Under the pieces are notes generated by a model. It was not told where the DNA came from. It searched no databases and was given only the letters and a program-made list of their open reading frames with translations. A DNA stretch of 64,000 nt from the NCBI GenBank assembly GCA_017617615.1, contig JAFZVV010000011.1, positions 124,001 to 188,000 on the forward strand, in the 5' to 3' direction. The position numbers were made by a program, and so were the translations under genes. Position 1 is the stretch's first letter. Every line of letters begins with the position of its first letter. The stretch is from Prevotella sp. GTDB taxonomy: Bacteria > Bacteroidota > Bacteroidia > Bacteroidales > Bacteroidaceae. Below are positions 27,083 through 36,631 of this stretch, one piece after another.

Positions 27083-28498
27083 CTAAAAATTCGCGTAAAT
27101 GAACTGGTCGGAATTAAACACACCTGTAAGCAGGATGAAGAAGAGAAGCACGACGTATGTACACCACCTGACGAGGGGTTTCTTGTTGTTCATCAGGAGA
27201 AAACGGGTCGGGAAGAACTCATCACGGATATCTTTCAGCAACAGGAGAACAACAGACACTACGATAAGCACCGAAGTGGGAGGGCCTGAAAGAGAGAATG
27301 AAGAGAACAAACTAGGACTGAAAATCCGGGAAATCATGCCACATGCGTCGCCTATCGATGATGAGCGGAAGAATATCCACAAGAAGTTTACCAACAAGAA
27401 TGTTATCAGAATTTTGATGCTCTTGCCGATAATACCGTAACTGCATTTGTTTTGCCTAGTCATTTTCTCTACTATCTGGAACAAGCCATGCAGGATTCCC
27501 CATACGACAAAAGTCCAATTGGCACCATGCCAGATGCCACTCACAAGAAACGTTACGAAAATGTTCCAGTAATTCCGTGCTTTGCTGCAATGGCTGCCAC
27601 CCAAGGGAATATATACATAGTCCTTGAGCCAAGTGGAGAGCGAGATATGCCAGCGCCGCCAGAAATCCGTGATGCTATATGAGAAATAGGGACGGCGGAA
27701 ATTCTCAGTGAGTTCGAAACCCAAGGTCTTGCCTACTCCCAAGGCCATGAGCGAGTACCCCCCGAAATCAGCATATATCTGGATAGTGTAAAGGAAACTG
27801 GCTAAAAGACAGGAAGACCCCCTATAATTCATGTAATAAGGAAAAACATTGTCGACAAAGAGTGCCACACGATCGGCCACCACTACTTTCATAAACATAC
27901 CCCACAACAGCATCTTCAACCCTTCCACAGCCTTGGGATAGTCGAAATGGACGCGGAGCCTTTTCAACTGGGGTATCACCAAAGCGGCTTTATTGATGGG
28001 GCCTGAAAGAATGGAAGGGAAAAAGGAGATGAACAAGGCATAGGTGAGAAAATCGCGCTCCGCCTCAATTCTCTTGAAATACACATCAAAAAGATAGCCT
28101 AAAGCCTGGAAAGTGAAAAAAGAAATGCCTATAGGGATTGCCCAGTTCAAACCAGCAAGATGATAGTCGATTCCACAAGATGACAAGAAGCCACCCACAC
28201 TCTCATTGATGAAGTTGAAATACTTGAAACCTGCCAGAGGCAACAACGACAACACCATACCTGCCGTGAGAAGACGTTTCGGATGCTTGGTCTTTTCCAG
28301 TAAAAGGGCCACGAAATAAGTGACCAAGGTTACACCTAACAACACCAAGGTGTATGAAGGTTTCCATTGCACATACAACAGATAGCTGGTTATCAGCAAG
28401 AACATGTTTCTTGCCTTGGGAAATCTTGCCGGGATGACATAATAAAGCAAGAAAATCAATGGAAAGATGACAATGAAATTGAAAGAATTGTATATCAT
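27083..28498 (-). CDS. MBOAT family O-acyltransferase
   Basis: A 471-aa polytopic protein. The ATG at 28498 is chosen since MIYNSFNFIVIFPLIF is the usual family opening; the upstream in-frame start lacks this. Conserved WRRWHISLSTWLKDYVYIPLGG (in parts: WRRWHISLS, YIPLGG) and SGIWHGANWTF, with the catalytic histidine near residue 324, identify the AlgI/DltB-like MBOAT family. It moves an acyl group, usually acetyl, across the membrane for transfer to an exported polymer, together with the SGNH protein downstream. A consensus promoter lies about 90 bases upstream. Confidence 0.93.
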   Translation of the reverse strand: MIYNSFNFIVIFPLIFLLYYVIPARFPKARNMFLLITSYLLYVQWKPSYTLVLLGVTLVTYFVALLLEKTKHPKRLLTAGMVLSLLPLAGFKYFNFINESVGGFLSSCGIDYHLAGLNWAIPIGISFFTFQALGYLFDVYFKRIEAERDFLTYALFISFFPSILSGPINKAALVIPQLKRLRVHFDYPKAVEGLKMLLWGMFMKVVVADRVALFVDNVFPYYMNYRGSSCLLASFLYTIQIYADFGGYSLMALGVGKTLGFELTENFRRPYFSYSITDFWRRWHISLSTWLKDYVYIPLGGSHCSKARNYWNIFVTFLVSGIWHGANWTFVVWGILHGLFQIVEKMTRQNKCSYGIIGKSIKILITFLLVNFLWIFFRSSSIGDACGMISRIFSPSLFSSFSLSGPPTSVLIVVSVVLLLLKDIRDEFFPTRFLLMNNKKPLVRWCTYVVLLFFILLTGVFNSDQFIYANF

Positions 28499-28586
28499 GC
28501 AGGAAAAGGCTATGAACGATTGGGCTATGAGGCATGGGAAGAACATGCTACAGCCACCAACGACCGTTATCTTCGTTTTTACCGTG

Positions 28587-28618
28587 CAAAAGTACCAAAA
28601 AATAGAAGAAAAGCCAAA
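28587..28618 (-). promoter_or_regulatory. Promoter of the MBOAT/SGNH operon
   Basis: On the minus strand TTTG (28618-28615), 20 bases, then TACTTTTG (28594-28587): a full match to the Bacteroidota -33/-7 consensus. The start of transcription is expected near 28580, giving a leader of about 80 bases. Confidence 0.7.
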
Positions 28619-28846
28619 CTCTTTCCCGCTTTTTCCAAAAAACAGACAAAACGGTCACCATTTACCGTTAATCAGCCAGAGTAGAAATCTCAAACATCGT
28701 GAAGCAAACCTAGTCGCGTTCGATGTCGACGTTGTCAGTACGATAAAGGTTGCTTCAATTGCTGAGGCGCCTTCGATATTCATTATGCAAACATGATAAA
28801 CCTCAATAAAAAAACATTTTTATTTCATGTTACGCTCAGTTTTCAC

Positions 28847-28854
28847 TATCTTTG
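28847..28854 (+). promoter_or_regulatory. -7 promoter box of the esterase operon
   Basis: TATCTTTG matches TAnnTTTG, with a near match TTTC at 28823-28826, 20 bases upstream. The expected leader to the ATG at 28887 is about 26 bases. Confidence 0.6.
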
Positions 28855-28886
28855 CTTTTGAAAAGGAAAAAAACAAGCAAGACAAC

Positions 28887-30002
28887 ATGGAAACAAAGAG
28901 ATCACTCCACTTGAGAAGTGCCGTCATGTACGTTGCCCTGGTCATCACGATGACCATTCAGGCTGCAAACGAGCAGATCATTCCCGCCAACGACAAAGGC
29001 ATCACCTATACCGGACGCGTTGAACAACTAGCCGACGGGGCGGTAAGCTACGACTGGGTAGGTGTGTATATGGAAACATCCTTCACCGGTGGTGAAATAG
29101 CCATAGAGGCATCGGAGGAAGGTACTAGTTACCACAACATCTTCATCGACGACCAATGGGTAAGGAAAATCAAGATAGAAGGGAAAAAACCGCAGCGTAT
29201 CGTGCTAGCAGAGAAACTGAGCAAGAAATGGCACAAGGTGAGGCTGCAGAAATGTACCGAAGGGCAATATGGCAAGGTGACCATACACCGCGTCATCGTT
29301 GCCAAGGGTGCCAACATCTCCCCTACAGAGCACAAGCAACGGATGATAGAAGTCTATGGCGACTCCTACACCTGCGGCTATGGCACGGAAAGCCAGAAAG
29401 CCAACGACCCCTTCCAACTCGAGACCGAGAACTGCGACATGGCCTACGGCTGCATCATCGCCCGCTATTTTGATGCCGACTATGTCCTCACCGCTCACAG
29501 TGGCCAAGGTATGGTGCGCGACTGGGCCGACTCCAAGCAGATTTCCGACGTGAACATGTCGACACGCTACACTCAGGTCTATGATGACCACGGAACCCTG
29601 TCGTACGGCTTCGACCTCTACACGCCACAACTTGTCATCATCAACCTCGGCACCAACGACTTTTCGCCAGTGGCCATACCCACCGACGAGCAATATACAG
29701 AGGCTTACCTGAAGATGATCGGCACCATCCGCGACAGATACCCCGGCGTGAAGATTCTTTGTGTCACCCCCCACTCCGCAAGCCGCTACCTGCAAGCCGC
29801 ATTGCAACTTCTGCGGGAGCGCACGGCAGGGATGACCAACGTGTTCATGGCCAATCCCCTAAGCAACATGGTGACCGTGGAGCGCGACATGGGTGCCGAC
29901 TGGCATCCCAACTACCAGGGACAATGCAAGATTGCCATGTCGCTCATACCACAAATATCGGCCATCATGGGATGGGAACTCACTTCAAGAGTAGTAAAAT
30001 AA
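28887..30002 (+). CDS. Secreted CE2-like SGNH carbohydrate esterase
   Basis: A 371-aa protein from the ATG at 28887, which yields a signal-like N-terminus (METKRSLHLRS then a hydrophobic stretch). Residues about 35-145 form a beta-rich jelly-roll-like domain, followed by an SGNH hydrolase domain: VYGDSYTCGYG near residue 156 (nucleophile serine), NLGTNDFS (oxyanion asparagine) and ADWHPNYQGQ near 336 (Asp-x-His). This two-domain order is that of carbohydrate esterase family 2, which removes acetyl groups from glycans. It leads a plus-strand operon with the DUF4450 gene and diverges from the MBOAT acylation operon. Confidence 0.88.
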   Translation: METKRSLHLRSAVMYVALVITMTIQAANEQIIPANDKGITYTGRVEQLADGAVSYDWVGVYMETSFTGGEIAIEASEEGTSYHNIFIDDQWVRKIKIEGKKPQRIVLAEKLSKKWHKVRLQKCTEGQYGKVTIHRVIVAKGANISPTEHKQRMIEVYGDSYTCGYGTESQKANDPFQLETENCDMAYGCIIARYFDADYVLTAHSGQGMVRDWADSKQISDVNMSTRYTQVYDDHGTLSYGFDLYTPQLVIINLGTNDFSPVAIPTDEQYTEAYLKMIGTIRDRYPGVKILCVTPHSASRYLQAALQLLRERTAGMTNVFMANPLSNMVTVERDMGADWHPNYQGQCKIAMSLIPQISAIMGWELTSRVVK

Positions 30003-30037
30003 CCTCATTTCCCATCATTCGCGAAAACAACGGAATC

Positions 30038-33010
30038 ATGCGACACATCACGCTGCTCCTGACCTTTCTCCTCGCAGCCTTCACAGCCTCTGCCGACAAC
30101 CCCGTCAAGAAACCTCCCCGCCAGATGAACTATTATCCCGACGGGGAAGACATTGTTTGCGTGAACGGCAGCAACCGATACACACGACCCTTGTATGGAG
30201 GACCTACACGCTTCCGGCTAGAGACCAGCGACCGGCCTGTCTTTGCCACCTATGACAAGGAACGAAGCATCAATATCTCCTTTTTTATCTGGAACGGAGC
30301 ACAGTGGCAACCTCTCGACTCCACCTCATTCTGTGAGGCAAGATACCAAGGCGGCCGACGGGAATACACCATCGGCGATGATACCTGGGGCGATGCATCC
30401 ATGCATATCACCACCCTGGCCACCTATGCTGCCGAAGGCGCCATCTGGCAGTTCCGGCGACATGGATTCGCAGAACCACCCATCCTCCAGGCCATCGTGC
30501 GCCACGTAGCCCAAGACAAGATGCTGCGCGACGGTGACTACGGACTGGAACCACGCAGCAGTTTCGAGGGGAAAGGGCAACCGCTACAACAACTGTCATG
30601 GACTTGCGACAGCGATACCTACATCCTGCTCACACCCGACAACCTTCTATCCGTCGACACGCTGGGGGAATTTCACTTCGGAGAAGAAGAACTAGCCAGA
30701 CAAGGGGTGGTGAACAGACTGCGCATACAAACCCCCGACCCTTACATCAACATCCTGGGAGCCAACCTCATGGCGGCAGCCGACGGACTCTGGGACGGAA
30801 AGACATGGCTACACGGGTGCTGCGGATGGCGCACGCCACTGGCAGGATGGCGGGCAGGCTACCTAGGCGATGTTCTGGGATGGAACGACCGCGCCATCTC
30901 ACACTTCAATGCCTATGCCCAGAGCATGGTAACCGATGTGCCACCCATCTATCCCCACCCCACACAAGACAGCATTTGCAACCTCGCCCGGGCCGAGGAG
31001 CGATGGGGAACACCGATGTACAGCAATGGCTATATCTGCAAACTGCCCGGTAACACCGAAAAGATGAGCCATTATGACATGAACCTCAACTTCATCGACG
31101 AATTGCTGTGGCATTTCTGCTACGATGCCGATACCACATACATGCGACAGATGTGGCCCACGCTCAAGACACACCTCGAATGGGAGAAACGCAATTACGA
31201 CCCCGATGGTGACCACCTCTATGATGCCTATTGCTGTATCTGGGCCAGCGACGCACTCTACTACAGTGGCGGAGCCGTGACACACTCCTCGGCATACAAC
31301 TACCGGGGCAATCTCCTGGCAGCTCGCATCGCCGATATCATCGGCGAGGACGCCACACCCTATACCCTTGAGGCCCATGCCATCCTCGAAGCCATGAACC
31401 GACGGCTATGGCTCAATGACGTGGGGCATTGGGCAGAATACCAAGACCTCATGGGACTGCAACGCCAGCATAAGAGTGCCGCCATCTGGTCGGTATATAC
31501 CCCCATCGATTGTGGGGCATGCACGCCCCAGCAAGCCTGGCAAGCCACGGCATATGCCAGTCAGCACCTCCCACATATACCTGTGGAATGGACAGGCGAA
31601 GGACAACTCTCTGCCGACAACATGACCGACTATGCCACAGTGAGTACTACCGACTGGATGCCCTACGACTGGAGCACCAATAACGTGGCACATGCCGAAG
31701 TAATGAACCTGGCTCTGGCCTATTTCATCGCCGGACGTAATGACGAAGGATTCAGGCTGCTCAAGAGCGATGTGCTCGATGGCATGTTCCTCGGTGCTTG
31801 TCCCGGAAACTTCGGACAAATCAGTTACTATGACAAGGCACGGAGCGAGGCCTACCGCGACTTCGGCGACAACGTGGGTATTTCTGCCCGGGCCATCATC
31901 AACGGACTCTTCGGCATCCGCCCCGATGCGCTTCACGGACAATGCGTCATCCAGTACGCCTTCCCCAGCGACTGGGACCAGGCCAGCATCGCCACACCCT
32001 ATCTCGACTATACCTTCCGGCGCGAGGGCAACCGGCTCGTCTATGAAGTGACACAACATTTCACACGGCCACTCACCATCATCCTGAGGGTGCCGTCAGG
32101 TAACGGACAATCCATTGAGATAAAAGGGTCAGCACAACAACACCAGACAATCACCGTCAACATCGGAAATGTGGTCTACGATGAAGCACCACTTCTGCCC
32201 GATGACCATGGCGAGGACGTAGACATCGACATGGCAGGACTGGCCGATTTCATCATCGGTGAGAAACAGACACCCATCGACATGAGCAAATTGTGGAATG
32301 CCAACGTCGACGATATCTTCCGCAACGAATACCTCACTCCGCGACCACCTTATACCACGCTGCAAATCCCTAAACAAGGCATCGGACAGTGGTGCCTGCC
32401 ACAGCGAATGGCACATATCGAAGACGACGGACTGCGGGCAAAAAGCGTGAAAGGACTTTTCGATACAAGTATCGGCGTGACTTTCCTCACGCCTGCCGAA
32501 GGACACAACATCGCATACACCTCGCTCTGGGACAACTACCCCGACAGCGTGGTGGTGCCACTCAAGGGGAAAGCCACATATGCCTGCCTGCTCCTGGCTG
32601 GGAGCACCAACAACATGCAGAGCCGCATCGACAACGGCATCGTTTGCGTAGAATACCGCGATGGCAGCAGCGATACCCTACACCTGGAGAATCCCATCAA
32701 CTGGTGCCCCATCGAGCAGGAATACTACATCGACCATCTGGCATTCGGGACGGCCTCCCTCAGACCCTATCGGGTGCACCTGGGAAGTGGCACCGTGGCA
32801 CGTGAACTGGCCCCCATCGTCGGTACAGGGGCGTTCGATAATACCGTACCCGGCAATCCCGACAGTGCGGAGCCAAGGGTCATCGACTGCGGTGCTGCCG
32901 AAATACTGAAAATGCCACTCCACCCCCGCAAGAAGTTGCGCAGGCTCACCCTGAAAACACTCTCCAATGATGTAGTGATAGGACTGATGGCCATCACGCT
33001 ACTAAAATAA
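30038..33010 (+). CDS. Secreted DUF4450 six-hairpin glycosidase-like protein
   Basis: A 990-aa protein beginning at the ATG at 30038, where a classic signal peptide (MRHITLLLTFLLAAFTASA) starts; the open frame reaches further upstream through the esterase gene but that part is out-of-frame shadow. RPLYGGPTRFRLETSDRPVFA near residues 48-68 is typical of DUF4450. A central alpha-rich part, roughly 220-640, has WLHGCCGWRTPLAGWR and NMTDYATVSTTDWMPYDWSTNN (in parts), consistent with an (alpha/alpha)6 glycosidase, and a beta-rich C-terminus follows. It probably degrades a host or dietary glycan in the periplasm; substrate and catalytic acids are not established. It lies 35 bases after the esterase. 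Confidence 0.8.
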   Translation: MRHITLLLTFLLAAFTASADNPVKKPPRQMNYYPDGEDIVCVNGSNRYTRPLYGGPTRFRLETSDRPVFATYDKERSINISFFIWNGAQWQPLDSTSFCEARYQGGRREYTIGDDTWGDASMHITTLATYAAEGAIWQFRRHGFAEPPILQAIVRHVAQDKMLRDGDYGLEPRSSFEGKGQPLQQLSWTCDSDTYILLTPDNLLSVDTLGEFHFGEEELARQGVVNRLRIQTPDPYINILGANLMAAADGLWDGKTWLHGCCGWRTPLAGWRAGYLGDVLGWNDRAISHFNAYAQSMVTDVPPIYPHPTQDSICNLARAEERWGTPMYSNGYICKLPGNTEKMSHYDMNLNFIDELLWHFCYDADTTYMRQMWPTLKTHLEWEKRNYDPDGDHLYDAYCCIWASDALYYSGGAVTHSSAYNYRGNLLAARIADIIGEDATPYTLEAHAILEAMNRRLWLNDVGHWAEYQDLMGLQRQHKSAAIWSVYTPIDCGACTPQQAWQATAYASQHLPHIPVEWTGEGQLSADNMTDYATVSTTDWMPYDWSTNNVAHAEVMNLALAYFIAGRNDEGFRLLKSDVLDGMFLGACPGNFGQISYYDKARSEAYRDFGDNVGISARAIINGLFGIRPDALHGQCVIQYAFPSDWDQASIATPYLDYTFRREGNRLVYEVTQHFTRPLTIILRVPSGNGQSIEIKGSAQQHQTITVNIGNVVYDEAPLLPDDHGEDVDIDMAGLADFIIGEKQTPIDMSKLWNANVDDIFRNEYLTPRPPYTTLQIPKQGIGQWCLPQRMAHIEDDGLRAKSVKGLFDTSIGVTFLTPAEGHNIAYTSLWDNYPDSVVVPLKGKATYACLLLAGSTNNMQSRIDNGIVCVEYRDGSSDTLHLENPINWCPIEQEYYIDHLAFGTASLRPYRVHLGSGTVARELAPIVGTGAFDNTVPGNPDSAEPRVIDCGAAEILKMPLHPRKKLRRLTLKTLSNDVVIGLMAITLLK

Positions 33011-33031
33011 ACCAATTATCCAACCATATTC

Positions 33032-33997
33032 ATGACTCAACAACCCCAAGAAAAAGCCAGACTGCAGTGGATAGATGCCCTACGGGCACTTGCCATCCTC
33101 CTTGTTGTGTATGGACATCATGCCAACACATCCTTTTTCTCGGCTTTCCTGAATCCCGTCAAGATGCCCTTGTTCTTTGCTCTTTCCGGTTACCTGTTTT
33201 ACATCAAACCAGGAGGCGACAAGGCTTTTTTCAAGAGAACACTCTATTCTCTCATTATTCCCTGGCTTTGTCTGGGCGTCGTTCCGCTGTTGTTCGGCAT
33301 ACCCTTCAAAGGCATCAACCACATCATGAATTCAATAATAGAATTATTGACCGGTAAGGAGTTATGGTTCATGCCATGTTTTATCATCGCGCAAATCATC
33401 TTCTATTACACTGTCAAACTCTCAAAAAACCGTGTATTGCCTATAGTGACATGCTTTATGGCATACTCTGCCATTGGCTATGTGTTGAGAAGAAACCACA
33501 TCCTGGATATTTTCATGGTCAATTTGGCAATGATGGTGCAATTCTACTTCCTTATTGGTTATTTATATAGGAAATATGGAAAACTGCTGTCAGGTCGTCT
33601 CAAATATGCGGGTATAGTGCTCATGTTATGCTATATTGTCCTAGGAATAGTCTTTTACCCAGAGAGTAGGACAGACGTGCATAATGCCCTGTTCCGTAAC
33701 CTTCCAGTATGCACGCTCATGACAACAATAGGGGTAGTAGGACTGTTCATGTTGTCATCAACGATTTCAAACTATCCCAAATGGTTGCTTGCCGTTGGAA
33801 AGAATTCCCTGGTCATCTATATGCTTGACAAATATATGGGTATACCTATCGCCTTCTTCTATCATTTCAACGACCAATTGTATATCATCACTTTCCTTGC
33901 CACAATCATCTATCTGGCATATACCTCAACGATGAGCATCATGATTGCCAAGGTCCTCAACAAATACATTCCTTGGGCTACTGGACATAGAGGATAG
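33032..33997 (+). CDS. Acyltransferase family 3 membrane protein
   Basis: A 321-aa protein with about 10 membrane segments. WIDALRALAILLVVYGHH (residues 13-30) contains the conserved histidine of the Acyl_transf_3 (OafA/NodX-like) family, and FFALSGYLFY follows. These enzymes O-acylate surface sugars. It starts 21 bases after the DUF4450 gene, so it is likely in the same transcript, which is an odd companion for secreted degradative enzymes; it may instead serve the nearby polysaccharide locus. It lacks the C-terminal SGNH domain some OafA proteins have. Confidence 0.88.
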   Translation: MTQQPQEKARLQWIDALRALAILLVVYGHHANTSFFSAFLNPVKMPLFFALSGYLFYIKPGGDKAFFKRTLYSLIIPWLCLGVVPLLFGIPFKGINHIMNSIIELLTGKELWFMPCFIIAQIIFYYTVKLSKNRVLPIVTCFMAYSAIGYVLRRNHILDIFMVNLAMMVQFYFLIGYLYRKYGKLLSGRLKYAGIVLMLCYIVLGIVFYPESRTDVHNALFRNLPVCTLMTTIGVVGLFMLSSTISNYPKWLLAVGKNSLVIYMLDKYMGIPIAFFYHFNDQLYIITFLATIIYLAYTSTMSIMIAKVLNKYIPWATGHRG

Positions 33998-34018
33998 ACC
34001 ATTGACAACCATTGCGCC

Positions 34019-35641
34019 ATGTCGTGTTTCCATGCCCTGAATACCAACCTCAAACGCCCCGAGAGGCTCAATAACCCTTTCGGCTACATTCCTTCGCCAC
34101 TATGCCAACTGGCAGCGAGCGAGACCCAGGAATATATCCTTTCACAAACTCCTTGGCAAGAGGAACTCAGCCATGGCAAGATGTTTGGCGTACTCGTGGT
34201 GGAAGACAAGGATGGCACGTTGGGATTCATTGCTGCCTATTCCGGACTGCTGGCCGACCGCAACGACTGGGAGTGGTTCGTGCCACCTGTCTTCGACTTC
34301 CAGCAACCCGACGGCTATTTCAAAAAAGAAGAGGCTGCCATCAGCCAACTCAACATACAACTCAATGACCTACTGCAGTCTGCCGAATGGATGCAAGCCC
34401 ATAGGCAATTGGAAGAAATCCGCGAGGCACAAGCCACCGAACTGTCTGAATACAAGCGATATATGGCTGAAGCAAAGATACGGCGCGACCATATAAGGGA
34501 AGCCCGCGAGAAAGACCCTTCACTTCCATTATCATCCGAAGAAGAACTGACGAAAGAGAGCCAGACCATGAAAGCCAATCTGAAAAGGCTGAAAAAACAC
34601 CAGGCAGAAGTACTGAAACAACAGGAAACCATTTTGGAAAAGATGCAAGCCGAAGCACAGGCACTCAGGCAACAGCGCAGACAACGGTCGGAAGACCTGC
34701 AACGATGGCTATTCTCACAGTTCATCGTACTCAATGCCCGAGGCGAGAAACGACATTTGCTCGATATCTTTGCCAACACGCCGACACCAATACCACCTTC
34801 AGGAGCAGGAGACTGCTGCGCGCCAAAACTGCTCCAATACGCCTACCTGCACCACATGCGACCCCTTGCCATCGCCGAATTCTGGTGGGGCAACTCCCCT
34901 GTGGGCATCTTGCGGCGCCACCTCGACTACTACCCGGCTTGCCGTGGCAAGTGCCTGCCCATTCTCACACATATGCTCCAAGGCATCGATGTAGACGAAA
35001 ACCCCTGGGAAGAGACAACGACTATCTCCCCCGTTATCATCTACGAAGACCCATGGCTCATGATAATAAACAAACCCGCAGGCATGCTGTCGGTACCAGG
35101 GAAGAGCGGGAAAGAATCGGTATGGTCGTTCGTGCATGACCATTGCCCGAATGCCACCGGTCCGCTGCTCGTACACCGTCTCGACATGGCCACCTCTGGT
35201 CTGCTCGTGGCAGCCAAGACAAAACAAGTACACCAAGACCTACAGGCACAATTCCATCACCGCACCGTGGAAAAGCAATATGTGGCACTGCTCGAAAGTG
35301 CCTTGCCAACAGATACCCCAAAAGAAGGTATCATCAACCTGCCACTGTGTGCCGATCCACTGGACCGTCCGCGGCAACGGGTTGACGAAACACACGGGAA
35401 ACCCGCTGCCACACGCTATGCCACTGCCGATGGTCTGCGCATTACTTTGTGCCCAAAGACCGGACGCACCCATCAACTACGTGTACACTGCGCACATCCC
35501 CGCGGTCTCAACCGTCCAATCAAGGGCGACACACTATATGGAACGCCATCCGACCGGCTCTACCTGCACGCAGAAACCATCACATTCACACATCCCGTCA
35601 GTGGGAAACGCATGACGTTCAGGGCAAAGGCACCATTCTAA
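34019..35641 (+). CDS. RluA-family pseudouridine synthase with long N-terminal extension
   Basis: A 540-aa protein. The catalytic domain is in the second half: PWLMIINKPAGMLSVPG near residue 345, and LLVHRLDMATSGLLV near 384-398 with the catalytic aspartate, then GRTHQLRVHCAH. It isomerises uridines in 23S rRNA or tRNA. The first 320 residues are an extension: a globular lead, a charged coiled coil around residues 120-230 rich in Glu, Lys, Arg and Gln, and a cysteine-containing PSGAGDCCAPKLL segment. Standard RluA proteins have 220-330 residues. The long form is known in several phyla, but the extension's job is unclear. Confidence 0.9.
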   Translation: MSCFHALNTNLKRPERLNNPFGYIPSPLCQLAASETQEYILSQTPWQEELSHGKMFGVLVVEDKDGTLGFIAAYSGLLADRNDWEWFVPPVFDFQQPDGYFKKEEAAISQLNIQLNDLLQSAEWMQAHRQLEEIREAQATELSEYKRYMAEAKIRRDHIREAREKDPSLPLSSEEELTKESQTMKANLKRLKKHQAEVLKQQETILEKMQAEAQALRQQRRQRSEDLQRWLFSQFIVLNARGEKRHLLDIFANTPTPIPPSGAGDCCAPKLLQYAYLHHMRPLAIAEFWWGNSPVGILRRHLDYYPACRGKCLPILTHMLQGIDVDENPWEETTTISPVIIYEDPWLMIINKPAGMLSVPGKSGKESVWSFVHDHCPNATGPLLVHRLDMATSGLLVAAKTKQVHQDLQAQFHHRTVEKQYVALLESALPTDTPKEGIINLPLCADPLDRPRQRVDETHGKPAATRYATADGLRITLCPKTGRTHQLRVHCAHPRGLNRPIKGDTLYGTPSDRLYLHAETITFTHPVSGKRMTFRAKAPF

Positions 35642-35677
35642 AAGAAAAGGAAACAATCATAGCACCCACAAGGGCGA

Positions 35678-36493
35678 CTATAGCAGATGAAGGAAATTCT
35701 CTATGGGAATGCCACGGTTCTTGTCGACATTGTCTTTGTTGAGGTCAATGAGCCGTGCCACGGCATCCATGGCCACGCGGGTTGACTGCTCCAAAGGCTC
35801 GTCCTGCAAGAGATGGCCGATGAGCACAGCCGAGAAAATGTCGCCCGTGCCAGGGAAATGTACGGGTATCTCGGTGTACCCAAGCGAGAAGCGGGTGTCA
35901 CTGACATGATTGTATCCTACTACACGATGCTCACCGTCGACAAGCATGCTCGTGACAATCACCGATTTCGCACCGATTTTCCGCAGCGCATCGACGATTC
36001 TGTTTGCCTCCCCGGCACTCACGCCTTCAACCTTATACGCTGTATCCGTGAGATAGCAGGCCTCGGTGTAGTTGGGGTATATGAGATGGGCGACCGACAA
36101 CATCTCACGCATGCTGTTGATGGTCGACGGCGTGACGCCATTATAGAGTTTTCCCTCGTCACCCATGATGGGGTCGACGAAGATGGTGGTACCGTTCTCT
36201 GCTTGTTCCCTACAATAGGCCGACACGATTCCTGCTTGGCGTTCCGAAGCGATGAATCCTGTGGCGATGGCATCGAAACCAAAGCCCAACTCCTTCCATA
36301 CGGGAAAAACACCTTTGATATAGTCGGTGGTATCGAGGATATTAAACTTGCCATAGTCAAGGGTGTTCGACACAAGTGCCGTAGGAAGGTTGTACACAGG
36401 AAGACCCATATATGACAGAATGGGCAACATGGCTGCCGTCGCCACCTTGCCATATCCCGCAATGTCATTGATAAGAAGTATCTGCTTGTTCAT
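35678..36493 (-). CDS. pdxY: Pyridoxamine/pyridoxal kinase
   Basis: A 271-aa ribokinase-superfamily protein. The ATG at 36493 gives MNKQILLINDIAGYGKVA, the family's normal start; the frame extends 26 codons upstream without similarity. Visible features are DPIMGDEGKLYNGV (substrate and phosphate site) and HFPGTGDIFSAVLIG near residue 215, holding the anion hole and catalytic aspartate. It phosphorylates pyridoxal or pyridoxamine for PLP salvage. It converges with rluA-like gene and diverges from the glycosidase gene at 36632. Confidence in the family is high, exact vitamer preference not. Confidence 0.88.
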   Translation of the reverse strand: MNKQILLINDIAGYGKVATAAMLPILSYMGLPVYNLPTALVSNTLDYGKFNILDTTDYIKGVFPVWKELGFGFDAIATGFIASERQAGIVSAYCREQAENGTTIFVDPIMGDEGKLYNGVTPSTINSMREMLSVAHLIYPNYTEACYLTDTAYKVEGVSAGEANRIVDALRKIGAKSVIVTSMLVDGEHRVVGYNHVSDTRFSLGYTEIPVHFPGTGDIFSAVLIGHLLQDEPLEQSTRVAMDAVARLIDLNKDNVDKNRGIPIENFLHLL

Positions 36494-36536
36494 TCTCCAT
36501 ATTATTGATAATACAAGTGAAGATAGAAAATCTGTG

Positions 36537-36544
36537 CAAAGGTA
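36537..36544 (-). promoter_or_regulatory. Putative -7 box for the pyridoxamine kinase gene
   Basis: The minus-strand sequence TACCTTTG matches TAnnTTTG, about 44 bases before the ATG. The nearest TTTG upstream (36572-36569) is at 24 bases, longer than usual. Confidence 0.4.
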
Positions 36545-36596
36545 AATAAAATCAAGAGTTGCACGAAACAAATCAAAAAGAATTCAATTACTTATA

Positions 36597-36627
36597 TTTG
36601 ATTTTTCATAATAATGGGTTAAATTTG
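36597..36627 (+). promoter_or_regulatory. Promoter of the glycosidase-helicase operon
   Basis: TTTG at 36597-36600, 19 bases, then TAAATTTG at 36620-36627: a full consensus match. The -7 box ends only 4 bases before the ATG at 36632, so the transcript may start at or within a base or two of the start codon. Confidence 0.65.
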
Positions 36628-36631
36628 CATC

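Larger units (their letters stand above)
28499..28886. other. Divergent promoter region between MBOAT and esterase genes
   Basis: This gap has no supported gene. It holds two oppositely directed promoters of the Bacteroidota type, at 28587-28618 (minus) and 28847-28854 (plus), about 230 bases apart. Apart from runs of A near 28808-28815 I see no clear operator or long repeat in between. Confidence 0.6.

Noticed and set aside
29759..30037. In-frame upstream extension of the DUF4450 gene overlapping the esterase gene
   Set aside because: The extension lacks family similarity and overlaps a well-supported gene; a signal peptide begins exactly at the ATG at 30038.
30899..32506. Long minus-strand open frames opposite the DUF4450 gene (159 to 217 aa)
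   Set aside because: They have no recognisable domains and reflect the third-position composition of the GC-rich coding strand.
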